This document shows positions 1 to 9,000 of a DNA stretch of 17,055 bases, one piece after another. The DNA comes from Spirogloea muscicola (taxonomy: Eukaryota; Streptophyta; Zygnematophyceae; Spirogloeales; Spirogloeaceae). Location: positions 502,644 to 519,698 of the forward strand of contig WELB01000088.1 of assembly GCA_009602725.1 (NCBI GenBank), written 5' to 3'. Each line of letters opens with the position of its first letter. The stretch's first letter is position 1. Below the pieces are notes generated by a model. The model did not search any database and had not been told where the DNA came from. It saw only the letters and a program-made list of their open reading frames with translations. The position numbers were made by a program, and so were the translations under genes.

Positions 1-230
1 GGGGGGGGCAGGCGGCGTGGCGTGGCGCCCGGGCGCCGCGGCCGGGCTGGCGGACCGCGGCCGCCCCGTCGTCCTCGTCTCCCGTGACCCCGTATGCCTT
101 CTAGCTGGACCTTGTCCCTCGTTTGGGAGAGCCACTTTCCTCGGCCGCCAGTCCCTCCGCCAGACGGCCTGCCCCCGTCAAAGCCGCGTCTCTGGAGCCG
201 CTTCGCCCCGTCTCCAGAAGGCGAGCGAAG
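1..230. other. GC-rich segment, no recognised gene
   Basis: The segment opens with a G run and stays very GC-rich to about 100. A plus-strand frame is open from 17 and reads through an Ala/Gly/Arg-rich stretch ending in VVLVSRD, which has a faint Rossmann-strand look, but there is no splice or family evidence. It could be the edge of a first exon of a gene lying outside the window, or the outermost part of the retrotransposon 3' tail that follows. Positions 100-230 are also open on the minus strand downstream of the endonuclease fragment, but that translation (Arg/Ser/Gly-rich) matches nothing and is probably untranslated tail. No function is assigned. Confidence 0.3.
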
Positions 231-345
231 CTCTTCCGAAGAGAGAGAAGGCGCGCGGGGCGCATGAATTGAAAGGGAGGCCAATTCAAGCCAATACATT
301 GTTCAGGCAGAGTCGAGTGCAGACTAAACAATGGAAGGAGACGAC
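231..345 (-). repeat. Retrotransposon 3' tail block (copy 1)
   Basis: On the minus strand this holds a block shared with 2602-2700 (plus) and 11545-11640 (minus). Common words are CCTGAACA.TG..ATTGGCT, then TGGCC, CCCTTTCA, GCGCGCCTT and GGAAGAGC. At 231-345 and 2602-2700 the block follows an endonuclease ORF fragment in the same relative orientation, which identifies it as 3' untranslated sequence of the element. Similarity is imperfect, so the copies are old. Confidence 0.6.
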
Positions 346-750
346 GAGAAAGCATGCTGTTCGTCGTCCTTTCTCGCTCTACCACATCAGTGATGACCAC
401 GTCGGCGATGACTCGCGGGCCGCCGCCCGGCGTGGACGCCACCATGTCGACGCGCCGAGTGTGCAGCCCATCCGCCTTCTGCAGGATAGCCATGACGGAC
501 GTTTTCTCGAGCGCCACAGTGTACCCAGCCTCCAGGGACATGCCGAGCATGGCATCTCTAAGGAGATCACGGGCAGCAGTGCGCTCGCCTCCGGTAGCGC
601 AGCGAAGGACGTGCGCCGCCAGTTCCGCTTGATCCGCCGACCGTTTCCCGCACTCGCACTGCAGCGCTTCTAGATGAAAGGGCGGGAGAAGCTCCAGGAG
701 ACAATGGCCGGCCGTCCGGAAGATTTCATCTGGCATCCGCAGTGCATCCG
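346..750 (-). mobile_element. Non-LTR retrotransposon fragment A (zinc finger plus restriction-like endonuclease)
   Basis: The minus strand reads from about 736 through a C-terminal piece of a retrotransposon ORF. A CCHC-type finger (CECG, then HVLRC) is followed by a conserved block with RDLLRDAM and EAGYTVALE, then the endonuclease-like signature RRVDMVASTPGGGPRVIADV, whose two acidic positions (VDMV, ADVV) are arranged as in PD-(D/E)XK restriction-like endonucleases of R2/NeSL/Dualen-type non-LTR elements. The reverse transcriptase is absent, so the copy is 5'-truncated. It also lacks the terminal LTRGY domain seen in copies C, D and E. Downstream, at 231-345, comes the same 3' tail block found after copy D. 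The family assignment rests on domain order; the exact clade is not resolved. This fragment forms an inverted pair with copy B. Confidence 0.75.
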
Positions 751-764
751 CTCTTCTTTTGCCG

Positions 765-1043
765 TATGATGCATTGCCGAGGCCAGACGAGATCTTCCGA
801 ACGGCCGTCCATTGCCTCTTGGGACTTCCCCCGCCCAGCCACGTCTTCTAAGAGAGCTGCAGTGCGAGTGCGGAGACCGGGCGGCGGGTCCACTGGAGCT
901 GGCGCCGCATGTCCTCCGCTGCGCCGATGGAGGCGAGCCAATGGCTGCCCATGACCTCCTCAGGGACGCCATTTTATCCTGGAGGCTGGATACACTGTGG
1001 CGCTGGAGAACACGTCCATCATGCCCGTCCTTGCTTCCGCGCA
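765..1043 (+). mobile_element. Non-LTR retrotransposon fragment B, inverted partner of A
   Basis: This is a plus-strand copy of the same region as fragment A. It shares GAGATCTTCCGAACGGCC-like starts, the finger LQCECGD...HVLRC, the DLLRDAI block and EAGYTVALE-like coding. The frame is broken near 855 and again near 975, where about five bases are missing relative to A. A and B point away from a centre near 757 with roughly 15 bp of unique sequence between them, and similarity runs about 280 bp along each arm. B breaks off at about 1040 into copy C, so the endonuclease core itself is missing here. Confidence 0.7.
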
Positions 1044-1760
1044 GAGGGTGCTGAGCTCACCACTCACATGCTGAGATGCCACACTGGACCAGAAGTGGTG
1101 GGCATCCACAACCTCCTCCGCGATGCTCTGGCGGGCTTGATGCTCGACGCCGGCTACCGTGCGGTCGTGGAAGTCAACAATATCATGCCAATGATCACGG
1201 ACGGCCCGGGACGTCATCATCGCCGCACACATGACATTGTGGGCGTGCAACCTGGTGGAGGACCACGGGCCCTGGTCGACGTTGTTATCATTGAGGCGGA
1301 TAAAGGTCCAGCATCAACACACATCGCTGGTCACGCAGTGGGCGGTGCAGAACAAAGAAAGTTGCAGCACTACTCCGATTACCACAATGCGATCAGCTCT
1401 TGCCAGCGGCTATCGACATCTTTGGCTGTCTGGGTCCTCGTTTCCACACCCTCCTTCAAAACATTGCCAATCTAGGCTACACACGTCGTGCAGATGTGTT
1501 TCCGGCTGAGATGGGCTTGCCAGCTGCATATCTGTCTTTCTTGCGTCGACGAGTTTTGGCCTATTTGCAGCGTGCTCAGGCTAATGCCTTGCACCAGAAA
1601 GCTGGACGAGCTCTAGTTGGTGGTAGAAGGGCTTCGTATCTGACATCTAGTATTCAGGCATCGATTAGCGACCTTTATGTTTTGACCCGTGGTTACTGAG
1701 CGGGTCAATCTGCTGTAGGTTATGTAGGTCTTTAGATGTGCTTGCCTTTGTACGTGGCCA
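1036..1760 (+). mobile_element. Non-LTR retrotransposon fragment C with intact 3' end
   Basis: This is the most complete C-terminus in the window. It reads the finger (ELTTHMLRCHTG), LLRDALAGLMLDAGYRAVVE, an endonuclease-like block (RRTHDIVGVQPGGGPRALVD), a QRKLQHYSDYHNAI block, and after one frame change near 1400 the terminal domain AAIDIFGCLGPRF, FLRRRVLAYLQRAQANALHQ and the closing LTRGY with its stop at 1699. The same terminal LTRGY is seen in copies D and E, so it is the true end of the family ORF. The 3' tail at 1695-1760 recurs inverted at 11163-11228 with only about five differences, which makes it the best preserved match between copies. Truncation and the frameshift make it non-functional. 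Confidence 0.75.
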
Positions 1761-1787
1761 TTTAGCCTTCGTTTAATTAAATACACG

Positions 1788-2313
1788 AAAATTTCCGCCA
1801 TCATGCCCATCCTGCAGAGGGCTGATGGTCTCCATACTCGGCGGGTCGACCTGCTAATTACCACTTCGGGCGGCAAGTCGTTGCCGACGTTGTCACCACA
1901 TATGTGGTCGACTGGTCCAAATCTGGGGCTCTCTGCATCGAAGGCTGGACATGCAGCTGCAAAAGTTGCTCATGGCAAAGCGGCTAAAAACGTGGACCAC
2001 CCGGATGGGGTCGAGTTCGTCCTACTGGCCGTCGATGTGCACGGGGCTGCTGGGTCTCAGTGGCTTGACCTGTTGGCCTGGCTTGCACGACGCACTTTGC
2101 CCCGCAGGTGAGGTGAGCAGATTGACTTCAACGCCGCTGGCTCACAGCTCAGGTCTTTCGTATGCGCCTGTCCATTTCACTCCAGCGATGCGTGGCCCAC
2201 GCCTTGCATCTGCGCGCTGGCTGTGCTCTAGCTCCAGCCTCTGGCTTTCGTCGGGGGGATTGCGTTCTGGCTGCTGGTCTTCTGATTTGCGTCTCCTCAC
2301 TAGAGGGTACTAA
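1788..2313 (+). mobile_element. Non-LTR retrotransposon fragment D
   Basis: This plus-strand copy begins inside the endonuclease domain (IMPILQRADGLHTRRVDLLI, close to the matching part of fragment A). It continues, after two frame changes around 1870-1930, with KAAKNVDHPDGVEFVLLAVD and VHGAAGSQW, the FvPlAvd-like block also seen in C and E. In a third frame it reads RMRLSISLQRCVAHALHLRA, aligning with the same block of E, and it ends with LLTRGY and a stop at 2313. With so many frame changes it is an old pseudogene copy. Its 5' edge abuts the AT-rich tail of copy C, so C and D lie in tandem. Confidence 0.7.
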
Positions 2314-2700
2314 GTGAAGATTCCACCGGAACAGCTTCGAGATTTCGCTATTTGGCCCCTTCGGACCTTGTCAATTCATTTCAGGCTGGCTGTTCACAGC
2401 CCTTGCCTCCTCTGGGAGAGCCAGTTTCTTTTTGTTTTCCTTCCTACTTTCTCTCTAGGCTGGCCATTCCCCCTTCTTAGGCTGGCCATTTCTTCTTCTT
2501 GAAGAGCTGCATCTTCACAGCTATCGCTGTCACTGTTTCACGCTGTTACCTTAGCCACCTTAGCATGGTGCTTTAATTTGTGAAGCCCCAATATTTGGAT
2601 TAGCTTTCGCCTGAACAGTGTCATTGGCTCAGAATGGCCACCCTTTCATGTCATGTGCTCCGCGCGCCTTCCCCGCGTTTGGAAGAGCGTCTTCTCTTCA
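2314..2700 (+). repeat. Retrotransposon D 3' tail, including shared block (copy 2)
   Basis: This follows the stop of fragment D. The word GGCTGGC(C)ATT/GTT recurs at about 2384, 2457 and 2480, in part followed by GGAAGAGC- or GAAGAGC-like sequence, and the same arrangement is found on the minus strand at 11540-11600. At 2602-2700 lies the conserved block beginning GCCTGAACAGTGTCATTGGCT and ending GGAAGAGC. There is no coding signal. I read this as the 3' untranslated tail of the element, possibly with internal duplications. Confidence 0.55.
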
Positions 2701-2811
2701 GAGGATGCTCGGCAAGTGCTTGCTCTCACTAGCAGGGAGCACGCGCTCGTTGCGCAGGTCATGCACCGGCCGCTTGACCATCTTGGCTGTCAGCTCTAAT
2801 GCGAGATGCAT
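2698..2811 (-). other. Possible terminal exon or small ORF downstream of the kinesin gene
   Basis: A 37-codon minus-strand frame starts at ATG 2811 and stops at 2698. It carries a plausible amphipathic, charged sequence (LELTAKMVKRPVHDL, then LPASESKHLPSIL). AG sites at the end of GCATTAG and CTGACAG inside it could act as acceptors. It lies just beyond the retrotransposon tail and about 270 bp past the stop I chose for the kinesin gene, on the same strand, so it might be an alternative last exon of that gene. There is no homology support, and it may be chance. Confidence 0.2.
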
Positions 2812-3082
2812 GCAGCAGCAGTAGCCTCAGTTTCTGGGCAGCCAAGCTGGTTGACCTACAAGAAGCTGGGCTAAGCTCGGGGTGTCAGCAGCCCCCCTTG
2901 GGCAAGTGCCACCCTTTCGCCTTGCTGAACTCCATGCCTGCATAAACAGCGATGGCATATGAGTGAGTTGTATAAAAGTGGTGACATGCTACTCTCAGTA
3001 CGCGATGACTGGGCTCAAATCCAGATACCACTGTGTCGTTGACTGAGCAACCATCCATGCAACCATATGCACCAACCACTGA
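2812..3082 (-). other. Probable 3' flank/UTR of the kinesin gene
   Basis: No coding signal stands out in this stretch. It lies immediately downstream of the presumed kinesin stop codon and upstream of the retrotransposon tail. I did not find a TGTAA-type algal polyadenylation signal on the minus strand here, so the 3' end of the transcript is not located. Confidence 0.3.
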
Positions 3083-6000
3083 TCAGAGCTCGCCTCCAGT
3101 ATCACCTGTACATGCAAGACAGAAATGAGTCACAGGCAATAGTGGTGGATTGTAGACCTGAAAGGAAGGTTCGTTGCTTGAAGTTGCAGTCTTTTCTTCG
3201 CCAATGCCCAACGCCACTGTCTGATTGAGAAGCTTCGGCTGCAGCCTTCTACCACTCCTACAGCTCAGGCACGGAGACAAACGCTGAGGTTGGGCTGGTG
3301 TGGTGCTTCTCGAAGCCTCGCTTGGAATTTCAACGTTTTGTTTGCATGCTAGTCCTACTGCTAGCAAGCAGCAAGTACGTTTGCTGGATTTGTCGGTGCT
3401 GGGCAACCAGGACAAGTACACGATAAATAAAGTTGGACGATCTTTGAGTTGGTCATCCTTGTCCGAAGACGCCAGGGGCTGCCTTTGTCCATCATGCTTT
3501 GACGCCACTGACCCTTCCATATCAGATGGTTGAGTCGCAGAATGAGCAGCAATCTTGGTCTTCCATGCTGTTGATTGTTCTGAATGCTGTTCTGCTGTCT
3601 CAGTAGCCTGTGCACTTCCTCCTGCGCCTGTTTGAGGGACGACGGGAACCTGCAAGGGCCACCTGAGCTCACTTGCAGCCTGCATACTCCAGTCTCCAGT
3701 CTGCCCTGGCTGCCGAGGTGACACGGCCTCATCATCAGGTGGCTGCAGCACGGGCGAGCCCAGAGGTATGGGAGTCTGCTGACAGGCAGGCTGCTCAAGT
3801 GGGGCAGCCACGCCAAGTCTGGAGGAGGCCTTAAATTGCGCACATTCCCTGTGTGATTGCTGACATTCGATCTCACGATCTGTGTACTTCTTCCTACTGG
3901 CGGCAAGGCCCAAGTGGCTCAACCCTTCCTTGGCATTCTCTGCAGCAAGCGCCAATGACTTGGCTTGCACAATCGCTTTGAAAGTCCTTAGTTGAACAAG
4001 GACGTCGTCTGCGGCCCTTGGCAAGCGTACCCAGCTGGCCTTCTTGTGTGCCACGTCCCTGGCTTTGCCTGAGCACACAGCCAGACAGTACCTGCTTGGA
4101 CAAAGGGAACATTGAGTCACCAGTCATAAGATAATAGAAGGTCAACAAAAGCATGGAGCTTCCATCTAATTTCATAGTACATGACAAAAGGTGCAGATGT
4201 CAGGTGCAGATGCTCAAATCAAAAGGCAGGACTCTTTATGTCAGACATGCAATTTGTCTACCTGACCGCACGAGCACGGTTGCTTGGGACGTTAAGAGGG
4301 CGAATGTCAAGCAGTGGCCCATATCTGGTCAGCGCATCCGCCAACGCCTGTGGGTCTCCTCCAATCGACCTCCTCATGTTGTCGACAGTGACTCCTAGTA
4401 AACCCTGGAGGATCAACCACCTAGAGTGGCAGTGTCATGAGGAGGAAAACGCCTGTCCTTGCAAAATATAAGTCAAGACTGCTCCATGTAGAGATCATAG
4501 GCCTAGCAGAGCAGGCTCAGGTATGGTCCTGCTCCGTGCTTATTTTATCCTACTCTTGAGGCATTGAAAATTCATATCAACATCACCTCCATACATTTGC
4601 CCATGGGGCCAGTAGCTTGTAAGATTTCATCCTCGTCCTTCGCTAGCACCTGTCATTAAAATAGCGCAGAGAGGTCAGCAGGTACTTGCACTTTCACACG
4701 TTATTTGTGATATGAGAAGCACATAGCATTTCAAGTAAATGTCAGAAGCATACACTGGCACATGTGCAACAAGCATATTGTCCTCAAAAAGCAGAGGCTT
4801 CGCATTGCATGCCTTGTCATATTGTAACGATGGCTTTTCTTGGGTCATAATATGTAGAGAAACTTTACTTGCTGATGGCAGACAGGTTCTCTTGTGCCAG
4901 ATTGACCAATGCCGTCCTTCCCCCGGGCTGAAGTATGCCAGCCAGCAGCCACAAGGTCCACGATCAGGGGTTCACTACCTCGCAACATTGAGGGCGCCTG
5001 GTGCAACATTGAGCCGTTTCCATCCTCAGGCTGTGCAATTGGAGTTGGGGTGCCACTTATTCTGTCTGTGTGCAGGAAGTTCTTCACTTGTCCACGACCT
5101 ACATTCTCGGAGGCCACCATTGCCTGTAGAGGCTCGTTGGCAGTATTGCAGAAGGGCAGTACTGGAGAGCTTTGATGCCCATCAGCAACACCAATTCTTG
5201 CTGATGCATGATCCGGCCACGCTTGGTCATTTGCAAGGAGGTGCACTGCCGCTACCTCATGTGACTGGCTGCATGACATATAACTGATTCCCAGGTTGAC
5301 AAACGTTGGCAACGTCACGGACGGGTCATGCACAGCAGCAACGGGCTCGCTTGGTCCTCCCTTCCTGCCCAGCTCACTTGGGCTCTCCACAATCTCGAGC
5401 TCCGATTTGTCGTGCCCTTTGAGGCGTGAGTCATTGATAAGATCTATCTGCGGAAGCTCTTGAGCACTGGGTGACTGCACTGCAGGTTGTGACTCTCCTA
5501 CTCCAGCTGTTCGCTGCTCCCTTGCTCGCAGAATGAGACTCTTTATTATGTTCACCATAGTTGCTGAGGTTTGGGTGTGATCGGTACTCCCTGTGTCACA
5601 CCTGCCAGAGTGGTCCTCCAGTTGGAGCATGATCATGGCTAGATCATCCCGGTAGTCATCTCTCTCATGTGAGACTTCTGAGCGCAACCCGTGTGGCTCA
5701 CCACAGTGGCATCTGCTTGCTAACTTCTCTCGAAGGTCCTCCAGCAGCTTCGCCTGGCTCATGACCTGTTGTCGGTATGTCTGACAATCAGCACATAAGA
5801 GATATTAGCATCAGACATTCTCTGCCGTATCTATATATGTGCGCCTACCAGAAGCTTCACTATGTCCTACCGGAGCCTCAGCCTCCAGCAGACCTGATTG
5901 CTCCATGGCAAGGAAGAAGAAATACCTCAATCTGCATTGCAGAGTTGGCTTGCTCCTGAGTCAACTCCTCTTCGTATCTCCTTCTCTCCTTCTGCAGGGT

Positions 6001-9000
6001 CTCCGTTGTATTGCTTGTTGGTGCTTCCTGGCTCCTCTTGTCGTGGCAAGAGAACTCTTTGCCAACCACCTCTAGTCCGTCATTACTGTACACTGGGCTC
6101 CGTCTGCTTATCTGACAGACTTGCAGCTCAGACTTAGTACTACTCTCAACTTCGTTCTCCTCTTGTGAAGGAAGCTGGTGTATCCTTCTGCAATGACTGT
6201 TGACTTCCCAGGGAGGAGTTGCATGGGTACACGCTGCTCGCTCTGGAGTTGGGACCCTGTCGTCTTTGATCTTCTGCCATTGCTTCTCTCTCCATCATGC
6301 GAGTAACTATTGACCTGCTCGTCGTTCTCACTCTCCCTGGTGCCCCGGTTACTGTCAACTGCATGCTTCTCATCCTCCACTCAGTGTGGCCTGACTGAAG
6401 GTGCTAACACTGCTCTTTGAGGGAGTTCCTGAACTTTCAGTAGCTTTGCTTGGTATGCTCGACATGGAAAGTTGCTGATTACCTTCGCCTCCATGTACCT
6501 GCACTCTACAGTGGAGGTTGACACCATCAATCAGCAATAGAGGAGTGTGTATATCTACACTGAACGTCTAGCATAGTCTGCTCAATGTTGCTATAAGACA
6601 GAGGCTTCCGAACTGAAAGGCACCCTTAACCCTGTGGTATTATTGCTCCACATATCTTGCTAAGCCTGAGCCATATTTTCTCTCACCTGTATTGCTCTAC
6701 GAAGGCTCTGCTTTGCAAGTTCAATCTCCTCCAGCTTCTGTTTTGTCATCTGCTCACTCGAGGTGTCCAGCACGTTGATGTAACTTGCCTCAGCAAGCTA
6801 GGATCAGCCACAAACATGTTCATAGGCCAAGGTCTGCATTTCTCAAGTGAGCCATAAGCCATGCAGGCGAAATAAATGGACAAGCACGAGTTGATAAGTA
6901 CAACACTCACATCTTCAACAGCTCTTTTCATTTCATTGTGATGCTCCATTGCTCTTTCTGCGTACTGGCGCTCCATGCTAATCATTATCCTCTTGAGCTG
7001 CCTGACTTCCTCTTGTAAGCAATCAGTCTCCTTCTGAACTGCCAGCAGTTGCCTTTCTGACTTGAATGCTAGATGTCTCACAGTTGCAGGAGTTGCCACA
7101 TGCTTCCTTTTTGGATTTGGTGAGACATAAAGCAGAGAGGGGCCTGGAATGATGTTCGTCCTGACATCAAGGTTTTAGTATGAGCAAGTTGACCTACAAT
7201 GGCAGAAACGATTTAGGACTTGTAGGGGTCTTCTTTCTCGGAGAGGTTGGTGCACTCAAGCATACACCATCTTGAAACTGCCACAATTAATAATAGCACT
7301 TGCCAATATGAGTCTAGACTTTCTGCACGTACACGCTGCATATACATATGATTTGTGTACAATCATTGACATGGTCACAACAGCCCACAGCACTTGATGA
7401 GCACCTGAGCTACAAGGCTTGACATGATAAACTTTTGGAAGAAGGCCTTGACTTCATACCGAAGGCCACAGAACAATTTGGCATCTCGAAGTACGCCCAA
7501 TGTCTGTCTGTAATCTGCCTCGCAGGGACTGATGTTCACCATCTGCACGATGTGTGCTGTCTTAGAGGTAGTAATCAAACAGGCCACTGGGCTTCTGCTG
7601 GGAGCAATCACAACGGCAATTTGCATCAATGGTTTTTAAGAGGCCTGCTAAGCACAGAAACTCACCAAGCTCATCCGACCTTGGCCCATGAGAGGATACT
7701 TGAGGAGATGCGTAATCTGTAGCAGGAGATGACGTAGTGCTGTAAGCTGACTGATGTCCACATTCGACAGTAAGCCGCATGGCAACATGCATGGCTTTGG
7801 CAGATGACAGAGCACAAAAGTGACATGCAGGGCTGGCAATGTCAGTAACGTCTTGAAGCTATCAGCACAGTGCCTGCAGTTTGCACCTTGGAATCTCGAT
7901 AACTTTGAACAAGGCGCTTCTTTGAATGCATCTGGTGCTCCATCCACTCCTGAGACAGGTAATTCACCACATCATCAACTAGCAGACAAAAGTTGTAGTG
8001 GCCCGAAGAAGCTAGTGTGTCACATGCCACGTCTGCGAAGCAGGTGCATGGTAAACCAGCTTGACGAGTGCAGTCATTTGAGGTTTGAGAAGTCTAAGAC
8101 TCCGGGCTTGTACTCGCATATAAGTAGGATCAGAAGGCAGCGTGAATCAGACCCTGTAACACTTTCCCAGTTGAAGGAAGGTGTTGTTGATGAAGCTGCT
8201 CTCATCTTTGCGTGCACCCTGCAGAGACAACCTTCAGCTTGTATACTCTGAGCATGCACTCCTTGCCTACATCATGCGGTTGTCAGTAGCAGATCCTTAC
8301 GAGGCATCATTCTATTACAAGGAATTTTCACCTCAAAGAGACTCTAACGTCAGCATGAAGGTTGAGCCGAAAGATAAAGTTCGTGGGTAGCATGGAGAGC
8401 TGACTATCAAGTTGCCAGCCAAGATCAATCCACTGAACTTACCCTGGCCGTATCACTGTCCCTTTCAAAACCAGCAAGATCTAGTATGGTTAGCTGCCCT
8501 CGTCGTGCAGTCATTCCACGCAGGTCTCTGCAACTCAGTAACTCCGTGTTGGTCGGTGACAGTCGGATGGTAATGACACAGTGGGAACGGCTGCAAGTCA
8601 AGGTCAGCGGCAGCTTCATATGAGTAATCAAGCCTCAATATTGAGCTGGCAACAGTGCATCAACAGGCTCACCTAACCAAACTCATCATAGCTCTCAGCT
8701 GCAAGGTGATCCTCTAAAGCAAGTGGCACTCGCCTTCCTAGGACGCATCACATTTTCAACATCTGTCTTGGTGACTCGAAAGCCACGTGATATGCATGTG
8801 GAGCAGTGCATTGCTTCATGCATGAAATTGACTGGACAAGCTCGGGCACAATGATCTTGGCCAAGCATTGCCAACCTGGATTCTGCATTGGTCTTAGTGC
8901 CGTGCGCCTCTCTTCTAGCGTGACCGGCTCGCAGAACGTCAATAGCCATAGCAGCACCCGTCACGCCCTCCTGAGCAACCCTTGCTTGAGATAATGAAAA

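Noticed and set aside
101-345. Continuation of the fragment A ORF to its stop at 101
   Set aside because: The part below about 345 matches the non-coding tail block found after copy D, so the open frame there is accidental.
4739-5287. Plus-strand 182-codon frame
   Set aside because: It is antisense to the long kinesin tail exon (5780-4869), which chains in phase to its neighbours. No family features.
8074-8251. Overlapping frames around the FINNTFLQLGKC exon as separate genes
   Set aside because: They are shadows of a 66-nt kinesin exon and its introns.
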